Shown here in pieces: positions 34,761 to 44,593 of a DNA stretch of 64,000 bases. The stretch lies in NCBI RefSeq assembly GCF_000423565.1, contig NZ_AUIF01000003.1:372001-436000 (forward strand), read 5' to 3'. A program made the position numbers and the translations under genes. The DNA comes from Runella zeae DSM 19591 (lineage in GTDB: Bacteria; Bacteroidota; Bacteroidia; Cytophagales; Spirosomataceae). The notes under the pieces are model-generated. The model saw only the letters and a list, made by a program, of their open reading frames with translations. It searched no databases and had not been told where the DNA came from. Position 1 is the first letter of the stretch. Every line of letters begins with the position of its first letter.

Positions 34761-37129
34761 CTAAGTTATTTTTTTCTTTCTTGTGCTGTTTGGTAGGAGT
34801 GGTGGCGCCGCTTATGGCACAGCCTCCCACCGCTAATTATCATGCTAATTCCCGTTTTGAACAAATGGGTGCTCAGCTTCCTACTCCCAATACTTATCGC
34901 ACTGCCTCAGGTGCGCCAGGGAAAGATTACTGGCAAAATCGTGTTGACTACGACATCAAAGTCGAAATCAATGACGAAAAACAACATTTGGTAGGTTCTG
35001 AAAATGTGACCTATTTCAACAACTCGCCTGACGAGTTGAGGTATGTTTGGATGCAATTGGATCAAAATTTGTTTGCCAACAATTCGATGGCCTCCCAAAC
35101 GCGCTCAAGTGCCGTCAATGAAAAAGGAATGCCTCTCAGCTCGGTGATGCGTACCATGATTGATAAAGATTATGGCCATAAGATTACTCTTGTCAAAGAC
35201 CTCAAAACTTCGCAGCCTCTACGCTATACCATCAACGAAACCATGATGCGTATCGAACTTCCCACGCCCCTTCGGTCGGGGCAATCGTTTAGCTTTCAGA
35301 TTGATTGGAATTACAACATTACCGATTTTAGATATGCTTCGGGGCGTTCGGGCGCTGAGTTTTTTGCCAAAGACGGTAATTTTATCTATGAGATTGCGCA
35401 GTGGTTTCCAAGGGCATGTGTGTATGATGATGTAAATGGCTGGCAAAACAAGCAGTTTTTAGGACAAGGAGAATTTACTTTAGCTTTTGGAAATTATAAA
35501 GTGGCTATTACTGTTCCCAACGACCATATCGTAGGCGCATCAGGAGAACTACAGAATGCCAATCAAGTACTTTCGGCTACCCAATTCAAACGGCTTGAGC
35601 AGGCTCGTAAAACTTTTGATAAGCCAGTCTTGATTGTAAGCCAAGATGAAGCAACCCAAAACGAGTCCAACAAACCCAACGGTAAAAAGACGTGGATATT
35701 CAAAGCAGATAACGTACGTGATTTTGCGTTTGCTACTTCTCGTAAATTCATTTGGGATGCAATGAACGTGGAACTTAATGGGAAAAAAATCATGGCAATG
35801 TCGTTTTATCCCAAAGAAGCCAATCCACTTTGGGGACAATATTCGACGATGTTGGTAGCACATACAGTAAAAACATACTCTAGATTTACCTTTGATTATC
35901 CATATCCCGTAGCGCAGTCGGTACACGGGCCCGTGGGAGGTATGGAGTACCCTATGATTTCGTTCAACGGTGCTCGCCCCGAAGCGGACGGTACTTATTC
36001 AAAAGGAACAAAAAATTTCTTGATACAAGTAGTAATCCACGAAGTAGGGCACAACTGGTTTCCGATGATTGTTAATTCGGACGAGCGCCAATGGTCATGG
36101 ATGGACGAAGGCCTGAATTCATTTCTCGAACACCTTACTACCAAAGAATGGGATAGAGATATGGGGGGAGACGTAGCCGAGCCCCAAAATATCGTTGAGT
36201 ATATGCGTACCACTCCTGATAAGCAAGTACCTATTATGTCAAGTTCTGATAATATCATGGGTTTTGGCCCCAACGCCTACACCAAACCCGCAACAGGTCT
36301 AAATATCTTGCGTGAAACTATCATGGGTCGTGAACTGTTCGACTATGCTTTTAAGGAATATGCCAATCGTTGGAAGTTTAAACATCCTACTCCCGCCGAT
36401 TTTTTCCGTACGATGGAAGATGCCTCTGGAGTGGATTTGGATTGGTTTTGGAAAGGTTGGTTCTATGGAGTAGAGCCCGTGGACCAAGACCTAGTAGAAG
36501 TAGAATGGTTTGCGGTCGATACTCAAAACCCTGAGCTCAACAAAGCCGAAGCCAAAAAACAAGCCGACGAAAAACGCAACACCGTAGCTCGTCAGCGCGA
36601 CAAAGATTACATCAAAGAGTCGGTCGTGGAAAAAAATCCTGACATGAAAGATTTCTATAATACCTACGACCCTTACAAAGTAACCGATGCCGACAAGAAG
36701 AAATACGAAGCCTATCTGGCAAGTCTCTCACCCGATGAGCGAAAATTGGTGGAATCAGGTTTGAATTTTTATACGTTGAAAGTGAAAAACAAAGGTGGCT
36801 TGCCCATGCCCGTGATCGTGAAGATGCAGTTTGAAGACGGAACGGATTCGGTGGCTCGTTTTCCAGCGGAGATATGGCGTTTGAACGACCAGCAGGTATC
36901 GAAGGTGGTGACGACGAAGAAGAAAGTGGTACAATGGACGTTGGATCCTTATCGCGAAATCGCTGATATTGATGAAGAGAGCAATCATTTCCCACGTCAG
37001 CCAGCGCAGCCTACGCGTTTTCAGTTGTTTAAGTCCCAAGGTTTTTCCCAAGGAGCTTCAAATCCGATGCGTGATGCTCAAAAAAGCCAACCTCCAAAGG
37101 CTGGACAGCAGGGAGGGGCTAAAAATTAA
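34757..37129 (+). CDS. M1 family zinc metallopeptidase
   Basis: A 790-residue secreted aminopeptidase-like enzyme with a signal peptide (LFFSFLCCLVGVVAPLMAQ). The zinc motif HEVGHNWFP (about 428-436) is followed after 18 residues by the third ligand in MDEGLNSFLEHLT; GGMEYPMISF upstream is the GxMEN-type exopeptidase motif in a changed form (MEY for MEN). The C-terminal 180 residues are charged and of unknown fold. It lies directly behind the toxin gene and before ridA. Confidence 0.92.
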   Translation: MTKLFFSFLCCLVGVVAPLMAQPPTANYHANSRFEQMGAQLPTPNTYRTASGAPGKDYWQNRVDYDIKVEINDEKQHLVGSENVTYFNNSPDELRYVWMQLDQNLFANNSMASQTRSSAVNEKGMPLSSVMRTMIDKDYGHKITLVKDLKTSQPLRYTINETMMRIELPTPLRSGQSFSFQIDWNYNITDFRYASGRSGAEFFAKDGNFIYEIAQWFPRACVYDDVNGWQNKQFLGQGEFTLAFGNYKVAITVPNDHIVGASGELQNANQVLSATQFKRLEQARKTFDKPVLIVSQDEATQNESNKPNGKKTWIFKADNVRDFAFATSRKFIWDAMNVELNGKKIMAMSFYPKEANPLWGQYSTMLVAHTVKTYSRFTFDYPYPVAQSVHGPVGGMEYPMISFNGARPEADGTYSKGTKNFLIQVVIHEVGHNWFPMIVNSDERQWSWMDEGLNSFLEHLTTKEWDRDMGGDVAEPQNIVEYMRTTPDKQVPIMSSSDNIMGFGPNAYTKPATGLNILRETIMGRELFDYAFKEYANRWKFKHPTPADFFRTMEDASGVDLDWFWKGWFYGVEPVDQDLVEVEWFAVDTQNPELNKAEAKKQADEKRNTVARQRDKDYIKESVVEKNPDMKDFYNTYDPYKVTDADKKKYEAYLASLSPDERKLVESGLNFYTLKVKNKGGLPMPVIVKMQFEDGTDSVARFPAEIWRLNDQQVSKVVTTKKKVVQWTLDPYREIADIDEESNHFPRQPAQPTRFQLFKSQGFSQGASNPMRDAQKSQPPKAGQQGGAKN

Positions 37130-37153
37130 TCAATAACAACCATTTATTTATAC

Positions 37154-37546
37154 ATGTCACAAAGGATAAATATTTCGTCAGGAGCTCCGTGGGAAGCTAT
37201 AGTAGGGTATTCGAGAGCCGTAAGAGTAGGCAATATCATCGAAGTTACGGGGACTGTTGCGGTCGACGACAACGGGCCTGTAGGAGTAGGGGATGCTTAT
37301 GAGCAGACTAAATTTATTATTCAAAAAATAGAAAAAGTCTTGGCTCAGGCTGGTGCCAACTTAACACACGTGGTTCGGACTCGCTTATTTGTGACCGATA
37401 TAGCCCAATGGGAAGCCTACGGCAAGGCTCACGGAGAATTTTTTGGAGAAATACGCCCATGTACTACGATGGTAGAGGTATCTAGGCTTATTGCACCAGA
37501 GTATCTGATTGAAATTGAAGCTACTGCGATTTTAGAGAATAAATAA
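37154..37546 (+). CDS. RidA family protein
   Basis: A 130-residue YjgF/YER057c/UK114 protein: NISSGAPWEAIVGYSRAVRVGN at the N-terminus, VTGTVAVDD, VVRTRLFVTDIAQWEAYGKAH with the Arg that binds the imine carboxylate in true RidA, and YLIEIEATAIL at the end. True RidA enzymes hydrolyse reactive enamines from PLP enzymes. Some motif residues differ from the RidA subgroup (no CKRH-type end), so another Rid subgroup is possible. Its stop codon lies within the arm of MITE copy 2. Confidence 0.88.
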   Translation: MSQRINISSGAPWEAIVGYSRAVRVGNIIEVTGTVAVDDNGPVGVGDAYEQTKFIIQKIEKVLAQAGANLTHVVRTRLFVTDIAQWEAYGKAHGEFFGEIRPCTTMVEVSRLIAPEYLIEIEATAILENK

Positions 37547-37795
37547 AACAAAAAGAGGCTGTCTCAAAAGTCTAGTAGTACCAAATTATCTTCGGTGTCT
37601 ATTCAACCTCACGGCAGCGGCCGACCGTCCCCTAACTCCCCCTCACGGTACGCCGTCGCGGCCTTTCAGTAGAGGGGGACTTTTAAAGCCCTTCTCCTGG
37701 CAGGACAGGGCCGCCTGAGCGGAAGGGTTGGGATGAGGTTAAAACCAAAGAATATTTTGTGCCCTGTTACTTTTGAGACAGCCTCTTTTTGTTTA
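37544..37795. mobile_element. MITE-like palindromic element, copy 2, with extended arms
   Basis: Core 37555-37785 has perfect 17-base ends (GAGGCTGTCTCAAAAGT and complement). Here the inverted arms extend outward to AAACAAAAAGAGGCTGTCTC..., so that the left arm starts at the TAA of ridA (37544-37546) and the right arm ends with the TAA of the convergent guanylyltransferase gene (37793-37795). The inside matches copy 1 at both flanks but contains extra GC-rich pieces (near 37612-37630, 37645-37665 and 37705-37722). It should act as a two-way terminator. Confidence 0.8.
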
Positions 37796-38860
37796 GATAA
37801 ATTCATTTCCAAATTGCTTGGCATCTGCCACAAAATCCCTGACGCGTTGTTCTTCATCGATTTTACAAATCATCAGTACCCCGCCGTGCTCAGCCACAAT
37901 ATAGCCTTCTAATCCTTGCACTACTACGAGTTTATCCCCAGACGTCTTAATGATACATTTGGAGGTATCATAGAGCAATTGCTTGCCATTAACTACGTTT
38001 TGTCGTTCATCTTTTTCCGATACATCATACAGCGACTTCCACGTACCCAAGTCAGACCAGCCCAAATCACTTAACACTACATATACGTTATCGGCTTTTT
38101 CCATGATACCAAAGTCGATAGAAATATTTTTGCAAAGCATATAGGCTTTGTCAATAAAACTTTTCTCCTGCTCGGTATAATAATCTTTCTCTCCGGCTTC
38201 AAACACCTCCGCTACTTCTGGCAAATAGCTAGCAAATGCTTTTCGAATGGCTTTTACATTCCATACAAAAATACCCGCATTCCATACGAAATCCCCACTT
38301 TCCAAAAATTTTATAGCAATATCTAAGAGCGGCTTTTCAGTAAAGGTTTTTACTTTTTTGACGAGCCCATCTGCCGCTAGGTATTGAATATAACCGTAGC
38401 CTGTATCGGGACGAGTAGGTTGGATACCTAGAGTTATCAAGATATCATTGTTTTGGGCAGCTTCTACGGCTACTCCAATTTTCTCTCTAAATACATCTTC
38501 CTTCAAAATAATATGGTCAGCAGGAGCTACGATCACGGTTGCTTTAGGATCTTTGCTAGCGATTTTGTAGGAAGCGTATGCGATACAAGGGGCTGTATTA
38601 CGTCTATTAGGCTCTAATAAAATTTGATCATCAGCTAAAAAAGGCAATTGCTCTTTGACTAGGCCATAATATTCGGTACTAGTGACGATATATATATTTT
38701 CGGGAGGGCAAACGCCGTCAAATCGGCTTGCTGTCTGTTGGAGAAGAGATTTGCCAGTGCCTAATACATCGTGGAATTGTTTGGGATTATTGTTACGGCT
38801 AAAGGGCCAAAAGCGAGTACCTACCCCGCCTGCCATGATAATTACATAAGTATGATTCAT
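37793..38860 (-). CDS. manC: mannose-1-phosphate guanylyltransferase
   Basis: A 355-residue nucleotidyltransferase making GDP-mannose for surface polysaccharides. MAGGVGTRFWPFSRNNNPKQ is the pyrophosphorylase signature, followed by LLEPNRRNTAPCIAYAS, VAPADHIIL, DTGYGYIQY, FTEKP, FVWNAGIFVW and FGIMEKADNVYVV with LGWSDLGTWKS. It lacks the C-terminal phosphomannose isomerase domain of bifunctional enzymes. It is a single gene with a long AT-rich region upstream. Confidence 0.94.
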   Translation of the reverse strand: MNHTYVIIMAGGVGTRFWPFSRNNNPKQFHDVLGTGKSLLQQTASRFDGVCPPENIYIVTSTEYYGLVKEQLPFLADDQILLEPNRRNTAPCIAYASYKIASKDPKATVIVAPADHIILKEDVFREKIGVAVEAAQNNDILITLGIQPTRPDTGYGYIQYLAADGLVKKVKTFTEKPLLDIAIKFLESGDFVWNAGIFVWNVKAIRKAFASYLPEVAEVFEAGEKDYYTEQEKSFIDKAYMLCKNISIDFGIMEKADNVYVVLSDLGWSDLGTWKSLYDVSEKDERQNVVNGKQLLYDTSKCIIKTSGDKLVVVQGLEGYIVAEHGGVLMICKIDEEQRVRDFVADAKQFGNEFI

Positions 38861-39460
38861 TTGTCGATAGATTGATTTGGTACATAAGTGGGATATAGGT
38901 GATAAAAAGTCTTATTGCAAAGGCAATGCCTGTTGGTTTGTTGCGCTTCAAAATGCTTAAAATTAGTATTTTATGGTTTAAAGCGTATGAACTAGATGGC
39001 CTTTGTTGACTAAAAATAAAACTAATATCGGAAGTTATTCATTATTTAAGCGTTTTAGCGCAGAAATTTTAAATTGTAAATCTACGCTTTCCGTTAGGGT
39101 TAGCCAAAAAGGTGGATAGATAGATACCTTTGAGAGGAGGAAGTCATTAAAAAATAATAGGAGACGTTTAACAGGGATGGTTCTTAAATTGCTCTTTTAG
39201 GTATATTTTAAGAAAACAACACGCAAACCTTTTTAAAACGATAAATCAAGAGGTGAAGATAATGCTTGTCTCTAAACTACTTTTTGTGGTCTTTAAGCAT
39301 CTATTGGCTAAAAAAACATTTGGATTATTCAAATAAAAAAAGCCTATATAAAGATTTTTTATATAATGATTAGAATAAAAAATTGTAAATTATTTTTAAA
39401 TAAGCGAATATTACGCAATAAATTTATCAACAAGTAAAACCAAAATCAATTTTTGCACCT
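38861..39460. other. 600-base AT-rich region between manC and the TonB receptor gene
   Basis: The region lies between divergent genes and must hold both promoters, but no exact TAnnTTTG box with a good -33 element was found (TACTTTTT near 39277 and CAATTTTTG near 39449 are close). TATATAAA (39345-39352) and TTTATATA (39358-39365) form a small AT hairpin. A 24-codon frame at 39262-39336 is present but not convincing. No RNA gene is recognised. Confidence 0.4.
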
Positions 39461-42424
39461 ATGATTAAAATATTACGTAACACCGTTATGTATGTAGCGG
39501 TGTGGTTGATGAGCGCAGTTTCAATACTGGCTCAGACCACTATCTCAGGCAATATTACAGATGCTTTAACACGTGAAGGTTTGGTGGGCGTAAGCGTACA
39601 AGTGAAAGGAAAAGTAGTAGGAACTATTTCGGATTCTAAAGGAAATTTTTCACTTACGACAACTACTCCCGTTCCTTTTACGCTCGTGATCACTTCAGTA
39701 GGGTTTGAAACCCAAGAAATTCAGATTGACAATGGCCGCTCTGACCTCAAAATAGCCTTGAAGGAGCAGGCGCTGATGGGCCAAGAAGTAGTGGTATCGG
39801 CTTCTAGGGTAGAAGAGAGTGTGCTGAAATCTCCCGTATCGGTCGAAAAAATGGATATTCGAAGTATTCGCGAAACACCAGCGGCTAACTTCTATGATGC
39901 CATCCGCAATCTAAAAGGCGTGGAAGTAAGTACCCAATCGCTGAATTTTAGTTCGGTAAATACGCGCGGATTTTCGGGCAATGGAAACGTGCGAGTTGTA
40001 CAGATGATTGACGGTATCGACAATCAAGCGCCAGGGCTTAATTTTGCGGTTGGAAATGTAGTGGGTATTTCGGAACTAGATTTAGAAAGCGTAGAATTGT
40101 TGCCAGGAGCTGCGTCGGCCTTGTATGGCCCCAATGCTATCAATGGATTATTATTGATGAATAGTAAAAGTCCATTTTTGTACCAAGGGGCGAGTGCTTA
40201 TGCCAAACTAGGTATGATGAGTGCTGATAACCGCTCTACCAAAACGACCCCTTTTTATGATGTAGCGTTCAGGTATGCCAAAGCTTTTAATAACAAGTTT
40301 GCATTCAAACTCAATGTAACCTACCTTACCGCCCAAGATTGGCAAGTAAACGACTACCGTGATCAGAGTTTTAGAGGCACAACTCCCGCCACAGGTACTC
40401 GTGCCAATCCTGGCTATGACGGTGTCAACGTGTACGGAGATGAAAACTCTAGCGGCGCAGGACTAGCTAGTTTGAGACCTACTTTCACTCAATTGCTGGG
40501 GGTGCCTGTGGCTACTCTCAATGCCATTAATCCTTCTCTGGCGCAATTGGTAGGAGGCGTGAATCAATTTGCGGGAGCTACAGGAATCCCTGCGAGTCAA
40601 CTAATCAATGATATTTTGCTTCCTAATGTGGCCGTGTCGCGTACGGGTTACAATGAGTTTGATTTGGTAGATTACACCACCAAAAGTCTGAAGTTTAATG
40701 GCGCAATCCACTATCGTATCAATGACCGTATAGAGGCGATTTTGCAAGCCAACTGGGGGACTGGTTCTACCGTTTATACTTCATCTGACCGCTACCAACT
40801 CAAAAATTTTAGTATGGGGCTCTACAAAGCAGAGCTGAAAGGCTCTAATTTCTTTGTCAGAGGTTATTTGACGGCCGAAAATTCGGGAGATACCTACGCG
40901 GCAGGGCTTTTGGGGACTTATATCAATGAGGCATGGAAGCCTAGTTCGCCACCCGCCTCGGCTGGTTTGGCAGGATTGGCGCAAGGATGGTATCCTCAGT
41001 ATGCGCTTACCTATGCAGGGGGCGCTTTCCAAGCATTCGTGCCTGCATTTCAAGCGGCTTTAAGAGCAGGTCAGACTCCTCAAGCCGCTTATGCGTCTGC
41101 TTTAAGTGCTGTCAACACCAACTCTCAGGCATTGCATAATGCTGCTCGTGGCGTAGCAGATAATGGACGGGTATTGCCAGGTGACCCGCGTTTCAATCAG
41201 ATAGCAGACCAAATCAAAGCTAATCCTATCCCTAATGGCGCCTTGTTTGTGGATCGTACTAAGTTGTATAGCTTAGAAGCTATGTACAATTTTAGTAAAC
41301 TCATTGACCCTAAAGTGTTGGAAATCATCGTAGGGGGAAATTATCGTAAATACGCCCTCAATTCAAACGGAACCTTGTTCTTGAAAAAATCGGACGGAAG
41401 TGAATATAGCATCAACGAATTTGGGGGATATGCGCAAGTGAGTAAAAATATCAACGATGTATTGAAACTGACAGGCTCGCTTCGCTATGATAAAAATCAA
41501 AATTTTGCAGGACAGTGGAGCCCGCGTTTATCGGCTGTTTATACTGCCAATAAAGTACATAACTTCCGCGCTTCTTACCAAACTGGCTTTAGGATCCCGA
41601 CCAACCAAAACCAATATATCAACCTCAATACTCCTGTGTCGCTCTTGATTGGAGGTTTGCCTGCTTTGTGGGATAATTACAAATTGAGAGAAGGTGGTGG
41701 GTCAATCAATATCGCAACTGGACAACCGTGGAGTTTCCCCGAATTTAAACCTGAACGCGCCCTAAGCTTTGAGCTAGGCTATAAAGGGATGATTGCCAAA
41801 AAATTGTTGGTAGATGTTTATTACTACAATACTACCCTCAAAAACTACATCGGTGGTGTGCTTCTGCGGAATGCCGCGATTCCGCAAGTAGTTTCGATGT
41901 CTTCTAATTACACAGGTGATATCAAAACCCAAGGCTTTGGTATTGGCGCTGATTATTTGATGCCTCGCAACTTTACCGTTGGTTTCAATCTTTCAAACAA
42001 TACCCTCAATGCGGGTGGTGTGAAAATGTTTAGTAGCGAGAAAAATGCCAATGTTCTAGATGATGGTTTTCAGGTGGGTTTCAATACTCCTAAGTATCGT
42101 TACAATGTGACCTTCGGAAATCGTAACATTAGCAATTCGGGATGGGGTTTTAACGTGGTATGGCGTCATCAGTCAGAGTTTAATTGGCTTGATATTCTCC
42201 AACCAGCTTTTGCGCGTTTACCCCAAAATAATAGCCAAATTACTATTCCGGCTTTTGGTACTTTGGATGCACAAGTAAGTAAAAAACTATCGAGCCTAAA
42301 GTCCATTCTTAAAGTAGGTGGCTCCAATATTTTGGGTAAACAATATACTACTGGCTGGGGCAACCCAACGATAGGTGCGATGTACTATGTATCGCTTACA
42401 TTTGATGAATTGTTGAATAAATAA
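39461..42424 (+). CDS. TonB-dependent outer membrane receptor
   Basis: A 987-residue receptor with a signal peptide (YVAVWLMSAVSILAQ), a carboxypeptidase-regulatory-like domain (TTISGNITDALTREGLVGVSV, about 26-110), a plug (EVVVSASRVEESVLKSPVSV, VQMIDGIDNQAPG, ELLPGAASALYGPNAINGLL) and a long barrel ending YYVSLTFDELLNK. The plug motifs are classical for TonB receptors. There is no SusD-like partner next to it, so it is probably a stand-alone receptor; the substrate is unknown. Two terminators follow. Confidence 0.93.
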   Translation: MIKILRNTVMYVAVWLMSAVSILAQTTISGNITDALTREGLVGVSVQVKGKVVGTISDSKGNFSLTTTTPVPFTLVITSVGFETQEIQIDNGRSDLKIALKEQALMGQEVVVSASRVEESVLKSPVSVEKMDIRSIRETPAANFYDAIRNLKGVEVSTQSLNFSSVNTRGFSGNGNVRVVQMIDGIDNQAPGLNFAVGNVVGISELDLESVELLPGAASALYGPNAINGLLLMNSKSPFLYQGASAYAKLGMMSADNRSTKTTPFYDVAFRYAKAFNNKFAFKLNVTYLTAQDWQVNDYRDQSFRGTTPATGTRANPGYDGVNVYGDENSSGAGLASLRPTFTQLLGVPVATLNAINPSLAQLVGGVNQFAGATGIPASQLINDILLPNVAVSRTGYNEFDLVDYTTKSLKFNGAIHYRINDRIEAILQANWGTGSTVYTSSDRYQLKNFSMGLYKAELKGSNFFVRGYLTAENSGDTYAAGLLGTYINEAWKPSSPPASAGLAGLAQGWYPQYALTYAGGAFQAFVPAFQAALRAGQTPQAAYASALSAVNTNSQALHNAARGVADNGRVLPGDPRFNQIADQIKANPIPNGALFVDRTKLYSLEAMYNFSKLIDPKVLEIIVGGNYRKYALNSNGTLFLKKSDGSEYSINEFGGYAQVSKNINDVLKLTGSLRYDKNQNFAGQWSPRLSAVYTANKVHNFRASYQTGFRIPTNQNQYINLNTPVSLLIGGLPALWDNYKLREGGGSINIATGQPWSFPEFKPERALSFELGYKGMIAKKLLVDVYYYNTTLKNYIGGVLLRNAAIPQVVSMSSNYTGDIKTQGFGIGADYLMPRNFTVGFNLSNNTLNAGGVKMFSSEKNANVLDDGFQVGFNTPKYRYNVTFGNRNISNSGWGFNVVWRHQSEFNWLDILQPAFARLPQNNSQITIPAFGTLDAQVSKKLSSLKSILKVGGSNILGKQYTTGWGNPTIGAMYYVSLTFDELLNK

Positions 42425-42428
42425 AAAA

Positions 42429-42474
42429 AATAGACTTTCTAAGTTTTGACTCATGAAAACTTAGAAAGTCTATT
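42429..42474 (+). terminator. first terminator after the TonB receptor
   Basis: AATAGACTTTCTAAGTTTT (42429-42447) and AAAACTTAGAAAGTCTATT (42456-42474) pair perfectly over 19 bases with an eight-base loop, four bases after the stop codon. Confidence 0.85.
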
Positions 42475-42479
42475 GACTA

Positions 42480-42517
42480 CACAAAAAAGAGACGCTGATC
42501 AGCGTCTCTTTTTTGTG
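42480..42517. terminator. bidirectional terminator between convergent genes
   Basis: CACAAAAAAGAGACGCTGA and its exact complement form a 38-base palindrome with A and T runs on the arms, ending two bases before the stop of the beta-helix gene on the minus strand. Confidence 0.9.
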
Positions 42518-42518
42518 T

Positions 42519-44072
42519 CTAATTACCTCCTGTACCTTTTGTACCGTTGGAAAGGGTAGGTGGGGGAATCGTCAAGGCAGTGCCGTTGTTGGCTTGGTCG
42601 GCCCCAATATCCGTTTTACTTCCTCTTGCGCCCCCGTCATAATCTTTTTCTACCAGACTACCCAAAACCTTACCCGCACCAATACAAGGACTTGTGGATG
42701 ATAAGTGATATTGAGCATCAATTTTGGGGTCTGCGTTGAGGCTATTACCGTCTAGTTTTGATTGGGTTTTCCAATTATTAAAACCTTCAAATGTATCATA
42801 ATCATCCTCATTTTTATCGATTCGAAATTGAAGCGTTCCCGAAGAACGATAATAATAATTGCTGCTAAAATCATTAGAACCCTCTACCTGACTTCTGAGG
42901 CGTGCCATGTAGCCTTTGGCCGAAGCCGCCTGGACGATGATGTTGTTGATTACTTTCAAATCTTTGCATTTAGGGTATTTGTCGCCCGTGGGAGTGCCAT
43001 AGATTTCGCCCCGTGCTACCATCAACGCAGCACTTCCTGCATCGCTCGCTACATTGATAAGGGTATTGTTATAGACTTGCGCTCCCAAGGCGGCATACAA
43101 TCCAATCCCCTCTCGTTTGGTATTGACGACGATATTGTTACGAATAATGATGTTGATACTTTCATAATACGTAGGGTTGATAGCGAGATTAAACCATTCA
43201 TTGTCGGTGTCTAAATAGCCTGCCACTAAGCCTCCTTCGCCGCAATTCATCAAGAGGTTTTGTTCAAAAATACAGTCTTTGGCGCCTCCTTTGGCATAAA
43301 GGGCGTTGGTCGCAATATCATGAAAATAGCAATTACGGACAATCATCCGGTCGGCGTTGACATTGTCGATACCTTCGGCGTTTTGGGCGTCTTTATTGGC
43401 CGGGCCTATTCCTGAGCGGTAGATTTCGCAGTTAAGTACTTGAATATCTTTACAACCCGGCGTAATCTTGATACAATCGCGGCCTGTATCATGGATTTTA
43501 CAATTCAAAATTTTGACATTCGAAATTCCTTTTCTTTTATCATAAGGTACACTACGGTCGTCGTCCCAGTTGCTTTCTAGTTTGATACCATAATAATAGC
43601 CCCCGATGATTTCGAGATTTTCGAGGGTGATATTTGAAGTTCCCGGTTCCCTAAACCATAAACAGCTACTAATATCCTCTATGTTGGTAACTGCCTTGAT
43701 GACAGCCCATTCACCTGGATAAGAATGCAAATAGATGTTTGAAGTTCTAAATTTTATTTCCTTGCTTTCATAAGTGCCGCTCCGCAAAATGATTTCGGCG
43801 CTTTTAGCAGGATCGATTTGGTCAATAGCCGCCTGTAAACTTTTGAAAGGCTTGCTTTCTGAGCCGTCGTTGGAGTCGTTGCCGCTGGGTGATACGTATA
43901 TTTTCCCACTCAATGCCCCCGTGTTGCCATTGTTGCCCTGACAGCTCGGCGGCTCTTGGGGACAGCCACAGGCGGTAGGGTTGCTGTCGCATTCGTCGGT
44001 AGCTACTTCTTCCTTCTTGCAGCTTGTCAGGATAGCCAAAAAAAATAGCGCGGAAATGAGGGCGTTTTTCAT
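42519..44072 (-). CDS. beta-helix lipoprotein
   Basis: A 517-residue lipoprotein: signal ALISALFFLAILTSCKKEE with the lipid Cys at 18, then a Cys-rich segment DECDSNPTACGCPQEPPSCQ, then a right-handed parallel beta-helix (IYVSPSGNDSNDGSESKPFK start, repeats such as ITLENLEIIGGYYYGIKLES, VKILNCKIHDTG, MIVRNCYFHDIA, IIIRNNIVVN, LKVINNIIVQ). The start of this domain matches DUF1565/pectate-lyase-like surface proteins. It may bind or cut a polysaccharide; catalytic residues are not identified. The Cys-rich segment recurs in the lipoprotein at 45262-46164. Confidence 0.87.
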   Translation of the reverse strand: MKNALISALFFLAILTSCKKEEVATDECDSNPTACGCPQEPPSCQGNNGNTGALSGKIYVSPSGNDSNDGSESKPFKSLQAAIDQIDPAKSAEIILRSGTYESKEIKFRTSNIYLHSYPGEWAVIKAVTNIEDISSCLWFREPGTSNITLENLEIIGGYYYGIKLESNWDDDRSVPYDKRKGISNVKILNCKIHDTGRDCIKITPGCKDIQVLNCEIYRSGIGPANKDAQNAEGIDNVNADRMIVRNCYFHDIATNALYAKGGAKDCIFEQNLLMNCGEGGLVAGYLDTDNEWFNLAINPTYYESINIIIRNNIVVNTKREGIGLYAALGAQVYNNTLINVASDAGSAALMVARGEIYGTPTGDKYPKCKDLKVINNIIVQAASAKGYMARLRSQVEGSNDFSSNYYYRSSGTLQFRIDKNEDDYDTFEGFNNWKTQSKLDGNSLNADPKIDAQYHLSSTSPCIGAGKVLGSLVEKDYDGGARGSKTDIGADQANNGTALTIPPPTLSNGTKGTGGN

Positions 44073-44103
44073 ACCATAATGAGGTTGAGAAAAGAGTCAA
44101 AAA

Positions 44104-44571
44104 CTAGATTTTGGTATAAATGATAGTTAATGATTTGAGCTTACTCCCTGCTATATTGTGCTCTTTGGGGTTGGAAGCATAGTCAAAGACCCAAGTCATG
44201 GTGTTGCCCGCTACTTTTACGTCATAAGTGGCGTCAGGAATGCCTTTCATGGTTACTTTCACTTTGTTGCCAAAAGCCGTACATTTTCCGGCTCCATTGG
44301 TGGCTTCGATGGTCTTTTTCATCGCGCCACATTCATTCGGAACGATAGTAATAAAACTTCCATCGGCTTTGAAAGTATAAGTGATATTTTTGGTACACGG
44401 CATGACTTTGATATGCTCTTGGAAGTCATCGCTGGTTTTTCCTGATAAGTCAGTCGAAGTCATGCCTGTACGTTTCCACGTGCCTGTCATGCTGCTGGGA
44501 AGTTGGGCCGTAGCGGTATGGACTAAACCACAAAAAAGCAGTATAGTCAAAAAGCGATTTAAGTATATCAT
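44104..44571 (-). CDS. small exported lipocalin-like protein
   Basis: A 155-residue protein with a signal peptide (FLTILLFCGLVHTATAQ). The mature part (MTGTWKRTGMTS, CTKNITYTFKADGSFITI, YDVKVAGNTMTWVFDY, LKSLTIIYTKI) has the WxxTG and F-x-x-DGSF strands of the lipocalin-like proteins that are common in Bacteroidota. Two or three Cys could make a disulfide. Function unknown. It lies in a minus-strand group between two Cys-rich lipoproteins. Confidence 0.65.
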   Translation of the reverse strand: MIYLNRFLTILLFCGLVHTATAQLPSSMTGTWKRTGMTSTDLSGKTSDDFQEHIKVMPCTKNITYTFKADGSFITIVPNECGAMKKTIEATNGAGKCTAFGNKVKVTMKGIPDATYDVKVAGNTMTWVFDYASNPKEHNIAGSKLKSLTIIYTKI

Positions 44572-44593
44572 TTTGATTATGAATGATTTAGGT

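Noticed and set aside
39262-39336. 24-residue frame MLVSKLLFVVFKHLLAKKTF... preceded by a purine-rich stretch
   Set aside because: Too short, in an AT-rich gap where such frames arise by chance, and SD-like sequences are little used in this phylum.
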